A stretch of 64,000 bases of DNA, from contig OX485805.1 of NCBI GenBank assembly GCA_950295325.1, positions 23,485,501 through 23,549,500 on the forward strand, written 5' to 3'. Below are positions 50,901 through 63,408 of the stretch, piece after piece. Origin of the DNA: Polytrichum commune. Lineage: Eukaryota > Streptophyta > Polytrichopsida > Polytrichales > Polytrichaceae. The first letter of the stretch is position 1. Each line of letters starts with the position of its first letter. Both the position numbers and the translations under genes were made by a program. Under the pieces are notes generated by a model. The model saw only the letters and a program-made list of their open reading frames with translations, was not told the DNA's origin and did not search any database.

Positions 50901-53250
50901 TATCCCGTTCCTCACAGCCAGTTTCTTCTTTTTGGCATAGAGCTGCTAAACATAGCAAGAATAAGAATCAAAAATAAAATTCGAGCTTTCAATATACATC
51001 AGCTATAGAAAGAAACCTTGATTTCTACACAAATCCTATTTTTGGGCGCAGTTTATTGTTAAGCATCACATCTTACAAGCTGTAACTTGACATAGTGCAC
51101 TCCAAAGAGTGTATGTGTTGATAGTGAACTCAAAAAAAATTGACCTAAATGTACTGGAACAAAATTTGGCCCAGTGGAAAACTTGTAATCACAGGCCCTC
51201 AAAGCTCAATTACCTCAAGTCAAATTGCAAACAACTACAAAAGTCATTGAGCACATCAGAACTCACTTCAATATCAACAAAAGACGGCAAGCGGCCTGCC
51301 AAGGCTGACAACCGCTCCTTTGCATCCTGTATAGAAAATTGATGAAGATCATTAATGAAATCGTGAGGACAGGTTTAACATTCCAAAAAATAGAAATAAC
51401 AAGTGTAAACTTCAGATTTTCATCATGGAAATCCAATACAAAGTTTGACAATGATGACATCAACACTCCGTATTTGGGGTTCCACCTCTCCCACAAATTG
51501 CTGACCCCATTGGTACTTTAATGACAACTCTCTGCACTTTCTGCTCTTCCTAACTACTCTCACATCTGAGCAGATATTTCTCGGATGAGCCCTAAAATGA
51601 CGACTTGGAACCTGAACATTTTCATGTGAAAAGTATAAACCAACAGGACTCCCTGATTGGATTGACTGTGGAACCACAAACAAATGAAGGGGAGGGGGCT
51701 CCAACACTACTTAAAGCATCAAATGCCTTCAAACCTGGGCAAATGAACAAAATTTAGCTCACGGCTTTGTTTTTCTTGTTAAAAGATTTTGCTTATTGAA
51801 TATACGTAGAGAAATGCAAGCAAAACCTACCCGAGGGGGTAAGCTGTGAAGCAAACAAAATGATGAAATCAAAATGAAGTTCCTTTTATGACTGCAGCAA
51901 CAGCTCCATGACACTACTTGGTTAAGGACCGAAAGAGAACCCAGGGCGTGAATTCTTTCTGTTGTTGCTTGTCAAAATCACAATTTCCAGCTTTTTTGTG
52001 GAGATGAATGCCCAACATTCAATAATCCATGGAATAATATCATGAGGCAGTTCAAGAGGGTTGGTTTCATAGATTGTTTGTGTAAGCAAAGGATGTATTA
52101 TTTGCTTTCTGGCAAGGGTCACAATTTGAATCTCATCGTAACACAAAGTAACAATCTCTGTACGATGAACCGACGTCCGTTTCTAATAAAAGGTTCTCAT
52201 TTCATACTAACTTCCTTTTTTGTGTGGGTCGATGAGTCAGAAATCATTAAGGCTCACTAGTGTTCCAGTACAAGTTAAAAATTTGGCAAGTTCTATCTTT
52301 GAGAATATAGACATCATCAAGATGTGAAGAGTGTAGTTGAGATTACTCAGCTCTAACACTCTGCGAATGACCCAGTCAGAATTGTGGTCACTGAACTCAA
52401 ATTTAAATTTTGAAAATCAAATAGCATCCAGTCCCTTACTGCATTCCGTAGAACCTCTTCAAAAACAACCTCACAGCACCTTAGACGGAGGTCGAAAGAT
52501 CTTTCCTGGGGTTTCAGCTGGGTGCTCATGAACCCAACTTCCGTCTTTTTCACATGTAAGATATAAAGCCCCAAGAAATAGAAGAGATTCTTGACCCTCT
52601 TATAATTCACGAACAAAAGACGAAATCTGAAACAGAATTAAGGTTACTTGATCACGTCTTCGCTGGAAAAATTAAAAATCCAAAAGAAACGAATTTTGAC
52701 TTCTTTCATAATAGTTTTTAACTAATTAGAATCGTATTATTTCGTCGTGTGTTACTGAACTTAATAAGAAGGAGACACAAGTGTTGGGTTGGAATTTGCT
52801 GCGGCCGATAAGTAAAGTGTGCAATCAATCATGAGGCCCCGCCAATACTATTCTATTTCCATTTCATTAGTGGTTAAGGGGTTTCCCTTATCACTTTACT
52901 ACATCTGAGGATACTCATTCATCATAATGCAATTGCTCTGTGCTCAAACCATCTTAGAAGTGAGCATTTAGATTAAATTGAGCAAAAGTCGTAAACCCGA
53001 ATAATCTCAAATTGCTTCAAAAGACAAAATAGTCGTGCTGGGTAAGGTAAGAAGCTTGGCATGAAGAGCATGAAGAAGTATATGGCGGAACCTGATCAAG
53101 ATATTCTTCGTCAAGATCACCCGAATCATCGACATTCCCAAACATAAAACCAAGCATTGGTCGCCCCCTTCCCTCGCCATCTCCATCTTCCTCCTCCTCT
53201 TCCTCATCATCGTGCCCCGTTTCGTTATAGTCTTCGTAAATTTCTCCCAT
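38946..53250 (-). CDS. TAF1: TAF1, TFIID subunit 1, complete, 22 coding exons
   Basis: Largest TFIID subunit, scaffold for RNA polymerase II initiation. Coding exons: 53092-53250, 51267-51326, 50888-50945, 50282-50503, 49678-49796, 49391-49565, 48233-49041, 47569-47885, 46774-46979, 46446-46683, 45719-46058, 45169-45381, 44836-44925, 44443-44649, 43619-43825, 42742-43213, 42260-42355, 41827-41939, 41442-41594, 40959-41033, 39525-40709, 38946-39359. They sum to 5,928 nt (1,975 residues). Near the N terminus is LGFMFGNVDDSGDLDEEYLD. The DUF3591 core spans about 490-1,240, interrupted by a plant-type ubiquitin-like domain (about 670-760). The zinc knuckle CGACGQLGHMRTNKKC spans exons 20-21, a long charged coiled coil fills exon 21, and exon 22 is a single bromodomain with NAHIYNDGRNPGIPPLAD. 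Splice phases agree throughout. The exon 4 donor is inferred as GC and is the weakest join. The start is the first ATG after an upstream stop. Confidence 0.95.
40959..41033 (-). other. TAF1: TAF1 exon 20, first half of the zinc knuckle
   Basis: A 75-nt exon ending CGACGQ; the remaining knuckle residues LGHMRTNKKC open exon 21 at 40,709. The CCHC motif is only seen after splicing, and it links the TAF1 core to the charged C-terminal region. Confidence 0.9.
46446..46979 (-). other. TAF1: TAF1 exons 9-10, ubiquitin-like domain
   Basis: MKIILKTLGGKGSKLTIDAS in exon 9 and KVFYFGKELVEGLTFAQQQV in exon 10 form a ubiquitin-like fold split by one intron (46,684-46,773), with the K/P-rich RTKIYPWPKAQRLPGENK after it. 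This insertion within the core is characteristic of plant TAF1. Confidence 0.9.
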
Positions 53251-54800
53251 AGGGCTCTGACCTTCCAGGCCTTCGCCAAATTTCAATACATTAAGCCCTC
53301 CCTAAACCAGGGCCCCACAAAATACTCAAGTTGTGGCATCTTCGGCCTAAGGCACAGATACATCTCTCTGCTCTGAACCCCCTTCGGACCTTACAGCCTG
53401 ATTATCATCACCTTCGGCACTCGTCGGCGCAGGAAAAACCTCAGAAATTGCGCCACCAGTAATAACTCGTGGATGTGAAGATAGTTCAAAGGTTATTATA
53501 CTCTGTCATGCCAACATTGAAACCTGACTCAAACCACAGCTCCTTCGCAAGCTCGAACCCCAGTGTATAATACATGAATTTGAGCTCCTCGCAGGAAAGC
53601 TACTTACTTAATACGATTCTCCCTTCTCCCTTCGTCAAAGTCATAAAAACTCAGCTGCTATATGATAAAAACTCGATACACCTAGTGATGATGATCCCGA
53701 TGTTTTACCATTGCCTATGATGTGCACATGTTAAGACCACAGCACAAGGGAACCATGATGATGCATAATTGACATCATAATCATAACAGTTACGATGAAG
53801 GATGCCTTCACATCCGATCCCACTCAAAAATGACAAAGATTCTCGTCCTTGCCGATAACAAGCTGCGATGATGAGAGCTAGCTACAGATTACTCCACTCT
53901 CCTCCCGCAATATCAACCCTGATGGGCACGGGGGTTCTACTAAACCCTAATTCCACCATACCCTCTAGTACTCTACCATAACATCCTCGCCCAGCTCGAT
54001 AACAAACCCCTCCCAAATGCTCCTCAATTTAACCGAAACAACTTCCTAGTACCCCACACCTGCAATCCCACCTACGCTTGATTCTATAATACTCTCTACA
54101 GAAGCCTCTGCCCCTGGAATGAGAGAGAATAGGTAGCTAAGCTGATCGCTAGTGAGCTAAGGTCAGGATCCCAACATGAGCAAGTAAGCATGGACTTATT
54201 CAATCATTCCTGAAACTTGTGGACCGGATGGGTACCGGATAGAGGCGAGGGGGGGGGGCAAAAATCTGTGAGCGAGCAGGGGCTCGTTGTCTCCAAACCC
54301 TGAGCGTAAGAAAATGTGTCTTGTGAAGTCGATACGGGATGAAATTGCGCAAGAATTGGGTTGAATGTGTTGGAATTTTGCGCTGCATGTAAGTTAACTG
54401 AATGGTAGGAGGGGGGAGTGGACGTGCGCGCGAGGAGTGGGAGTTATGGCGGGGTTTATGAAGGGATGGGGAGGGATGGATGTTGGTAGGGCGGACGGGG
54501 AGCAGGAGCGGAAGGAAGGAAGGCGACGGAAGGAGCCTCTCCCCTGCGTCATTCTAGCCTTATCATCGTACTCTTCCCCCCCCCCCCCCCCCCCCCTTCT
54601 CCCTTTTCCACTTACTTGTGTATATAAGGCATGTAAGGCATTCCCAACTCCATTGGGGGGGGGGGGGATTTGGACCGTCGGATCGAGTCGGAGATTGTCG
54701 CATCCGGTTAGCAATTGTGGATCGTGCATATCATTGCTTCAAGTTTTAGAATCGGAGGTGGTATGAAAAAGTTATAGGAGGTCAAACTGAAGATTCTTTT
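53251..54800 (-). promoter_or_regulatory. TAF1 upstream region
   Basis: It lies 5' of the TAF1 start and likely holds its 5' UTR and promoter, but the transcription start cannot be read from sequence. AAACCCTAA (53,942-53,950) matches the plant telo-box often found in housekeeping promoters. Farther out are homopolymers: about 20 C at 54,577 and a G run at about 54,655. No other gene is recognised here. Confidence 0.35.
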
Positions 54801-55825
54801 TTTCCAGTTATTCAAAGTTCTAGTGATGAACCCGACATGTGGGATCAGTTTGGCCTAGAAGACCCCCTCAATGCCAGACTCCCTCGAAGGGTTGTAGCTT
54901 AAAGGGGCCACACCTAACAAAAAGAGTTTAGAAACCTCCCATAGTACTTATATATTGCACCTTTGCCACGGGGGTGGACTCTTCATATCACGTGCGAACT
55001 AATGTGAGTGTAGGAAGGGGTGTTGTTTGAGACTCTAGCGTGCACAGTGTATATGAGGGAGAGGTATTGTTTTCTCCAATGTGTACATTTAAAAAGTTTC
55101 CTCACGAGTTATTACAAGGCCTTCAAGAACAATGCCTAATCAACAAATATGTTTGTTTGTTATGGAGTGTTTCATAGCTCTCCCCAAGACATCAATGTAA
55201 GAAATTCTAGTCTAGAGCTCCATGTAGATATGCATGTAAGCCCCCCCCCCCCCTTCCCCCTTAATGAGCTAATAGAGAGGTTGGGTCAAAAACCCAACAC
55301 CCAAAAAGTGGAGGTATTATCTCTATTGTGCTCCTCACCTATCTTCTTTTATAGCACCCCCCCCCCCAACCTAATCTGAAGAGTGGAAGTTAAGTATTTA
55401 GTTCCTCACATGAGTTTTAGTTGACTTAAGCCAGTAAATGTGGAACTTTACATGTCACAAATCGGATGATGAATTGCGTGTTCAAGGGTTGAATGACTTG
55501 TGTTTGTGATGTTTCTTGGATGACACATGTTTGCCTTATGGTATCTTGAACTAGAATTGAAGTAAATATGGATAAAAGACTTGTCCAAAATCAACAATGC
55601 ATTTGAGAGTATTTTTTTCACTGTTGAAACACGCACATTGCAAAATAATATATTTGGGGAAGAAACTAGAAAAATTTGATGAAAACCCCAAAAATACATA
55701 CTTTGAGAAGCAATATGCTAGTCCAATGAGTACATTTACGCTAATTTTGGTTGCTTGGGTGCAAGGTGCCTTCTCTCTAGATTTATGTTTTTTTTTCACA
55801 AATAACACAGTGTGCATGCAACTAA

Positions 55826-56402
55826 GGGGTTGTTTACACCATGGACCATGAAGTCGGACCATGGAAGAAGGTTTTTTACCATGGTCCGACTTCACGGTCC
55901 AACTTTCATGGTCCGATATCTTGAAAAAGCAATTTACAAAGCCTTTGGGCCCTTCACTAGGTGTAATCCGAATGTGGACCAAGAGGAATGACCTTGCACC
56001 AAAAAATGAATGTGATGATTTTTTAACATATGCGCAAAAAGGGAATTTTTGGAAAGATAAAATAAAATAAAATAAAAATCAAGTTTGACCATTCTCTTGT
56101 CTTCATCATCTCTTCCCCAAAAAAAATTCATTCAAAATTTATAACAACATTTTTCTACCATTGGCCCCTACGTTTTTATACCATAGCACCTCTTTTGCCT
56201 CTCCCACTACAAAACCCATCGGACCAAGTCTTTGGATAATGTAGGCCTTTTAAATGTATCTTTTGGGGACCTTGAACTCCATGGTCACACTGACATTTTT
56301 CCCATGGTGTAAACCGAAGTGGTCCCAGGACGAGTTCAACAACCAATCACAAATTTTACAAGGCCTTGGGACGACTTCATGGTCTGTGGTGTAAACAACC
56401 CC
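55826..56402. mobile_element. Tourist-like (PIF/Harbinger) MITE, 577 bp
   Basis: The left end GGGGTTGTTTACACCATGGA and the reverse complement of the right end GGGGTTGTTTACACCACAGA form the inverted repeat. TAA occurs on both flanks (55,823-55,825 and 56,403-56,405), the standard Harbinger target duplication. No transposase frame. Related copies at 4,495 and 60,310. Confidence 0.85.
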
Positions 56403-56405
56403 TAA

Positions 56406-57351
56406 CACGTGCTACGATATAAAATGTAGTTTGCTTCTAGGATTAGTTGCTATTAAATTTGTTAAAGGGTCCCCAACAGAAGTGCACATATAAAATCTCA
56501 TTGTGTCCATATTCCATGTGTAAGTTTAGATTTACGTAAAATGTAGTTGTTGGCATAGCCATTGCTCAACGAGCCACTCGATTGTTTTACATGTCAAGGA
56601 TTTTATTAATAACTCATAACAATGCTCAACAATTGGTTGTTGTTCTCTTTTCTAAACCGGTATAATTCATCAGAACCCCACGCCCTAGGCTAGATCACAT
56701 TTTCACATGCCAAAGGAGCTTAATGACTAAAGTGACCAGGTATTGTCACATTGGTTCCCAACAGGGAAAAGTTCCCACACAGGTGCAGACAGGAAGACCG
56801 GGCAGTGAAGGAGACCTGGGAAGGGTGGGGCCTGGCCGAATGAAGATGTGATCTAGTCCGGGGCAAACTCCACCCATGTTTAACCAAACTATGGCAAGAC
56901 ATGAAAATCATAGAACTAATTTTGAAGAATGTTTCTTGTAGATTGCAAGGGCCCACATAAACAGACCAAGTCTACTTAATAATGTTATGATGGTGGAGCC
57001 TCAAAGGAGTAGGTCCAAATGATAAGTTCTAAGATGTGCTATATATAAAACAAACTTTCCAAAAGTTCTTTTGAGATTTATCCCAAAATAAGAGTTGTTG
57101 GGTGCCATCAAAGGATTGAATCCATAGACAGTTATGAAAACAAGACATGATTTTATTTCCTCGATTTCAATGATCATCAAGTTTTTGGAGGCCAATGAGA
57201 GAGAATCTAAATAGATGCACTTAAGGGGGAAAAATAATTGCTTAAAATTTTATACTTCTCTTCAAGCAAAATCCAACAATCTAGGATTGAGAATCCCAAT
57301 TTGGATGTATAGGACGTTGAGGGTTAAGCCTTGTTAGTGGATGTAGGAGAG
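56406..57351. other. Intergenic sequence, no gene recognised
   Basis: Short frames only; no repeat family tied to others in the window. Confidence 0.4.
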
Positions 57352-57601
57352 AGGGAATCATTGTATATGAGCGTACCTTTCATCCATCCAACATAAAAAC
57401 TTGACCCCCCCCCCCTCCCCCCTCCCTTTATGTTTGTTGCTGATTAATCTCAAACGACCTTGAGTAGATTGATTCGGGGTCTTTGAAGCTAATTCCAGTG
57501 TCAAATCAACTTTTAAGAATAAACTTTGGGCTGCATATTATTTTAGGGTTTTTTTTAATGTTGGATGAATGGGAGGTACGCTCGTATACAATTATTCCCT
57601 C
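57352..57601. mobile_element. 250-bp inverted-repeat element
   Basis: GGGAATCATTGTATATGAGC near 57,353 and the reverse complement of the right end, GGGAATAATTGTATACGAGC, extend into about 45 bp of imperfect inverted repeat (continuing GTACC and CATCCAACAT). A C-rich run follows the left arm. Superfamily and target duplication unclear. Confidence 0.6.
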
Positions 57602-57645
57602 CCTCCATGGATATATAATGCAGTGTCCGGGAAGTTTCTGGGCAT

Positions 57646-57845
57646 AGTCGGTCAAGATCCTAGTGATTCTGAATCTAGCCGGTTACATGTTGACATCTTC
57701 CGATTCTGCTTTCATTCATTTGAGATGTATTCTATAGATTCCTCTAAAATAATCGATAATTTTCTTGAGGTCTCCAACTTCAACCGGTTATTTCTCAAAC
57801 TCAATCGGTTCATCTATAACTAACCACCGGTCCTCCCCGAGTAGT
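57646..57845 (+). repeat. CCGGTT-rich dispersed repeat, copy 2
   Basis: Shares GATCCTAGTGATTCTGAA, GGTTACATGTTGACAT, TCTATAGATTCCTCTAAA and TTTCTCAAACTCAATCGGTT with the copies at 29,267 (antisense) and 60,420-60,815. About 195 bp, non-coding. Confidence 0.75.
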
Positions 57846-58368
57846 GATATAATGTGACTTACCATGGGGATGTCCATTGTTTTTTATGCATGTAGAGGTG
57901 GTGGGATTCCATATAAAACAAATTGGTCTTCCCTTTGTTTATGGGACACCAACTCTTTCGTCAACTCCATGCCAATTTTCTACACTTGCATTAATTGGCG
58001 TTCAAGGAAAGACCTTTGAGTGTTATTGAGAATCTCCACTAGATTTTTTTTTGTTGTCACATGTCATAATGACATGTGCCAAAGTTTGACTTCAAATTCA
58101 TTATCTTCCTTGTATTAGAGTACAAAATTGTGGATTCTTTTTTCCCTTGCATCTCCCATGCATCCATAACATTACTCTAGCTCCTTGGCTTATACGTTCT
58201 TTGGGACTAGGTATCAGGCAAGCATAATTCTCCATTAACTCGGTGAATCCCCTGTTTATGGAGAGCACTCAATGTATTGTATAATTTTCAACAAGCATCT
58301 ATAATTTATCATAGTTTTTTTAATCGCAACCTCTTTCTTTGGAAAGAAACCGTCAACCAGCTGCTTAA

Positions 58369-58865
58369 GGCCACTTCACACATGAGCCAAGAGCCGTGAC
58401 CATGAAATTATGACAACCCAAAAGAAAGTGTCCAAAGGCCATCACAACACACCTCCAAAATCATGTAGTGTGGTCACGGATTCTCAAGTGTAGCGTGAAG
58501 CCATATGTGACCGGGCCCTTAACCAAATGCTATTTCAATGAATTATTATGCATGCGGAACCTCACACATGATAAAATACAATAAATCAACGGTTGTGAAC
58601 ATTCGGACTGCCATGGTCTCCCAGTTTTGTGTTAGGCCTACCTCCAAGAGATGGTTTTTGAAAATAATCCAAGTGACCATGAAACATGATCCATTCGATG
58701 GCATGTAAAAATCCATGCAAACTTCGCATCCATCTTGCATTCACATACTCCGTTGGTCCCTCAAGCGTAGTGTGAAGCTAACTTGGACCGGCTCTGGCGT
58801 TTCCACCAATGAGAGTGCTTGAAGTGAAATGGTCACGGGCTCTCAGTCTCGTGTGTGAAGTGGCC
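58369..58865. mobile_element. Inverted-repeat MITE, copy B
   Basis: Near-identical over its length to 29,875-30,365, same orientation, with the same GGCCACTTCACACATGAGCC terminus. The flanks differ from copy A and no clear target duplication remains. Confidence 0.8.
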
Positions 58866-59261
58866 CCTAGTAATGTTATGTCCCTTGCTCCTCAAAGGCT
58901 CAATTATAATGCATCCAAGAAGTGAGTGGTTTGAGAGATCCAAGCACATTCAAACAAAAAAATGATTAATTGTTGTTGATAAATAGGTAATAACATCAGT
59001 GATAAGTTTCATTGCCTTGAAGTGAATATACAATTTTACTTAATTTTATGATTTAAAAAAAAAACAGTTCTAAAATTTCCTGGGCCACAACGATTGCATG
59101 GATTCTCGTCATCGATATGATTCAAATCTATACCAATTGTTCAACGATCTGGACACTCAAAATTAGTGTGAGCCAAATTTATCAACCATTATTAGTGTAG
59201 TGTTTCATGCTGCAATTGGAATCACCAAAGTACAGTCGACGGATCTCTATTTCGACAGAAA

Positions 59262-59305
59262 ATAATAAACCCCCCCCCCCCCCCCCTTTTTTTTTTTTTT
59301 TTTTG
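59262..59305. repeat. Poly(C)-poly(T) tract
   Basis: About 17 C followed by about 20 T; another C run is at about 59,484. Confidence 0.9.
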
Positions 59306-60309
59306 GTTTAGACAGAAGGTTGATAGGCCAACGCCAAAGCACAAGAGACAGTTGATCACCTGGCAAGTTTTCTGTCAAGTAGAGAGGAGATTTCACAGTC
59401 GGAAATTGAACCGCCAACCTCTTCCTTCAGATTTGGGTATCTCTCCACCATCATCCAGTAGTTTAGGGTCATTTTGGACCCACCTCCCCCCCCCCCCCTC
59501 AACACTTCCCACATGTCATTCATACATTGGGTGTGGCTACTTAAATCCCACATGGAATTTACATTCAAGCACTAACTTAAGTTAAGGTGACCAAAAACCG
59601 TGAGAGAAAATGATTAGGATTTCTCACGGTCATGGTCGGTTGTCCAAAGACCATGACCATGAGAGATCCACCTCATTTTTCAAAAGTCTTAGTCATTGGT
59701 CATTGTGTAAGTAGACTTAGACCAGGACATAGTGTAAATAATAATAATAATAATAAATACACGAAACATCTCAAACTTACTAAATAATATACATGTCAAA
59801 ATAACAGTGTGATAAAATAGATTTTCTTCTTCTTTTGACATGGGTCATCATATATTATGCTGAGACAACTTATGTGAGTTCTCTCGTCGCAAAATTTGCG
59901 TGACCACCAAAAATTGTCAATACCTAAACATGTAAGATTCCATGCCATTTCCGTTTCATTTCCTCATCCATATTTTAACGTGCTCACCCTTGATCAAGCA
60001 TTATTTTCAATGGCCTTGTGTAAAACGAAAGGGGACCGCAACTCATTTACCAACCATTGAATTTTATTTTTTTAATTCGGTGGTCACTTAGTGTGAGCAT
60101 GCCCCTTAGTAAGATGAAATAGACCACATGAGTCTATGGTGATGAAATTGGTATCTAGCTCGAGTTTCAACAATGGATAAGATGGGCTTCCATTGCCATG
60201 AATAAGTCTAGGTATAGCTACTTACAATTCAACTGCCACCACATGGTCAACTTATGGCTCAATGAATGATGTACCTAGTATGGGATGGTCCATTTATGGT
60301 TCCAAACAT

Positions 60310-61359
60310 GGGATCTTTGTATTTATATCATGGACCATGAAGTTGTCCCTTCCAGTGCCCAAGAAGTTTTGGGCATAGTTACTTAAGATCCTAGCAGTGA
60401 TCGGGGATATTTTTTGACATAATCGGTTGAGATCCTAGTGTTTACAAGTCCAACCGGTTACATGTTGACATCCTTCGGTTTTCCTATATTAAATTGGGGT
60501 ATATTCTATAAATTCCTCTAACGTGATAAGTAATTATCCTGCAATCTTGAACTTCAACCGGTTATTTCTCAAACTCAACCGGTTCATCTGTAACTAACTA
60601 CCGGTTCTCCCCGATCATAGGATCCTAGTGATTCTAAACCCAACCGGTTACATGTTGACATTTTCCGGTTTTGCTTCATTTATTTGAGGTATATTCTATA
60701 GATTCCTCTAAAATGATTGGTAATTTTCTTGAAGTTTCGGATTTCAACCAGTTATTTTTCAAACTCAACCGGTTCATCTGTAACTAACCACCGGTTCTTC
60801 CTGAGCAGTGGTCCTTTCCTCCCTAAAATATGTGATTGGATGTTGAACTTGTCCTTGGACCACTTTGGTTCACATTAAGGAAAAAAATGTAAGATTGACC
60901 ATGGGACCTTGAGGTCCCCAAAAGGCCTATTTAAGGCCTACATTATCCATTGTCATGGTTCAACGGGTTTTGCGGTGAGAGAGGCGAAAGAGGTTCTCTC
61001 ATTGCAAAAGTCAATGGACCATGGCAGAGAAATATCATTTAATATTCTTTAAATATGTATATGTATATATAGTTTGCCAAACGTTATTGTAGTTAGGAAA
61101 GAAGGGAGGAAGAAGGGGAGAAAGTAAAACATGAAAAACATCCCAAAATTGGCCTTTTGGGCATATATCTAAAAAAACCAACACATCCACTTTTTGATGA
61201 TGGTCACTCCTCTTGGTCCACATTCAATTTACACTTGGTGGGGGGCCCAAAGTCTTTAAATCTTACATTTCTTGTTAGAAATACAACCATGGAAGTGTGA
61301 CCATGGAAAATGGCCATCTTACATGGGACAACTTCGTGGTGCATGGTGTAAACAACCCC
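60310..61359. mobile_element. Tourist-like MITE relative carrying a nested insertion
   Basis: The right end GGTGTAAACAACCCC and interior blocks (CATGGACCATGAAG; a 60,830-61,350 segment) match, inverted in part, the element at 55,826. The left TIR is decayed. The two CCGGTT repeats at 60,420-60,815 interrupt it, so they inserted later. Confidence 0.6.
60420..60815 (+). repeat. Two tandem copies of the CCGGTT-rich repeat
   Basis: Two units of about 195 bp, the second starting near 60,620, each with GATCCTAGTG, CCAACCGGTTACATGTTGAC and TCAAACTCAACCGGTTCATC in order, ending in ACCGGTTCT.CC. They lie inside the MITE relative. Confidence 0.8.
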
Positions 61360-61900
61360 TCATCCAACTCATCTTACGTGGTCAAAGTATTCCCTTTCCA
61401 AACAAATTTACATGTTGTCCAAGCATTTAACCAAGGTTGTCCATGACTTTTAAGGTAGGTGGGTCTATAATGCTTACTTTTTCCCAACTAGCCCACTTCT
61501 CCCAAGACATGAAACACATGACTAGTACAAAGATGGTTAGCAAATCCAAACCAAGGCTGAAGCCACTTTGCTCATAATATTTTGAGCTTGTATGAGTATC
61601 TTATTCATTCTCAAAGTGAAGATTCTCATGCTCATTGAATGATCATATAGGCACCCCCTATTATGTCAACTATTGAGCATAGAACGGTTACCATATTTGT
61701 GTCGGTAGTCCAATCTCCTAAAAAATGTCTTTTTGGTCTCCATTCTTGGATCCCCACAAAACCACGTACCACTCAAAATATAAGTGTCCTAATAAGAAAA
61801 GTAACCAAATCAGGGCTGTCTACCTTATGCAAATAACTCCTTGTCAGGGTCACAAGTGAATGCTTGAATTTGCAAACAACAGGTATTGCAAGGGTTAAGG

Positions 61901-61927
61901 AACCCTAAACCCTAAACCCTAAACCCT
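61901..61927. repeat. Interstitial plant telomere-type repeat
   Basis: Slightly more than three CCCTAAA units, the complement of TTTAGGG, the canonical plant telomere unit. It may be a trace of double-strand-break repair or a telo-box cluster. Confidence 0.9.
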
Positions 61928-62059
61928 TGACAAAGCTAGATTTAAGATCACCACACATCTTTATCACAACCATGACACCAATTCCTCCAGAACTTGTCAC
62001 GACTCTGTTCGACTTCATTGAGGATGCGTTTTACTCCACAACCCTTCATTTCTGTTTGA

Positions 62060-62375
62060 GAGTGTTTGCTACATGGTTTTTTGTCAACAATGCTGAGTTC
62101 CAGTGTTTGTCCTCACCGCAATTTGTTAACATGTATCAATCTTTCTGCTAATGCCAACTCTTCAAAGGAAAAAAATTGGCTGAACAGACTAGATGAAACT
62201 GTGAACCAAACCTTGGAAAGTCTTGATGTGTTCCTATGTGGTTGAACAGATCGCATTTCTATTCTGAGGAAACAACCTACATGGTCTTTTGTCAACAACG
62301 CTAAGGGAGTAGTACTTTTGTCATCGAAGAAATTTGTTAACATGTGTGGGTATTTGTGCTGATGCCAAACTCTTG
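62060..62375. repeat. Diverged direct duplication, about 190-bp spacing
   Basis: CTACATGGTTTTTTGTCAAC at about 62,070 recurs as CTACATGGTCTTTTGTCAAC at about 62,277. Both are followed by AATTTGTTAACATGT and a GCTGATGCCAA-like end. Non-coding, downstream of the BAP31-like gene. Confidence 0.65.
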
Positions 62376-62550
62376 AGAGACTAAACTCACTCTGAATTGT
62401 AGTTTAGGGTTTAGCTGAAGAGACTCTAAAGAAGCTCGTCGATGATGCTCATGTGCACTTAGTTGACATTCTTCTTCCTTTGTCCTTTGGCTGATAACAG
62501 GTTGTGGACAACCACTTGGATGCTAGTTGCAGATCGTGAAATTGTAAATA

Positions 62551-63133
62551 CTAGGAGTACTTCTTGGTGTCTGAGTTTGCATATTTACGGTCAAACAATG
62601 ATAGCTGGATGCGCAGATTCTCGTTATCGTCCATCATTCGAGTGTACTCATTTTGGAAGCCTTCAGTTTGTTTTTCAAGTGCTTTCAGATTTGCCTTGGC
62701 GCTCTTCAACTCCTTCTCTTTCGAGTTTACATCTCCCTGCACCTGCTCCAGTTTCTGCCGTAAATCTGAAACAATCTCTTTCAACGACCTTACCTCTTCC
62801 ACCAACACCTCATCCCCTTTCCCTGCTTTTGCATTCTGCTCGTCTTGAAGCCGTAGATACTCTGCTTGAGCACCTATAAACCCCATGGAAGAATCTTGTC
62901 AAACACCCTACACTTTTTAACCTGCAGGAAATTTAATTCAATTCAACCCTTCAATGACATTTCTTGGTGTGCACAATAGCTGAACGATCAAAGTGCTCTG
63001 TAAAAGGGGGGGGGGAATTCAGTAAGTACCTCTGGCTTGTTTCTTGAGAACATCCACATTCCGTGTTAGTCCCTCCACTGCCTTCAACGAAGAATGCAAG
63101 CTGCTCATTGTGAGCTCCAGAAGAAGACAAGAA
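62551..63133 (-). CDS. BAP31-like ER membrane protein, two 3' exons (5' part not found)
   Basis: BAP31 family proteins are ER membrane proteins with an N-terminal three-helix domain and a cytosolic coiled coil, acting in protein sorting. Exon A (63,030-63,133) encodes LELTMSSLHSSLKAVEGLTR, the segment after the last membrane helix. Exon B (62,551-62,873) encodes the coiled coil, ending KQTEGFQNEYTRMMDDNENL and a short tail KKYS. The join is one base plus GT, giving KKQARGAQAEYL. The TM-coding exons are not recognisable before the window edge at 64,000, so the intron upstream is long or the 5' part lies outside. Family call is from the plant BAP31 signature; the end lacks a clear KKxx retrieval motif. 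Confidence 0.75.
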
Positions 63134-63408
63134 CCTGCCTCAAAGTGTACACATATTTCAGAACCCTAGAAAGAAAGATGACTCGGATGTTGCCACCAGT
63201 GTGAATTACGGTGTTGCTTCATCTTCGAGTTTGTCTAGGTCTACATGTAATCTTGAAATGAGCATCCCAAGAATTAGAGGGCCCTTCAAGACTACTGCCT
63301 CCTTTCAAAGGTGAACACCTCGAATGGAAGCGGACAAGCCGGCCTTCCCCAAATGCAAACCCCCTCTGTTCCCATATGGTTGGTTGAAAAACTACGGTGG
63401 ACCATAGG

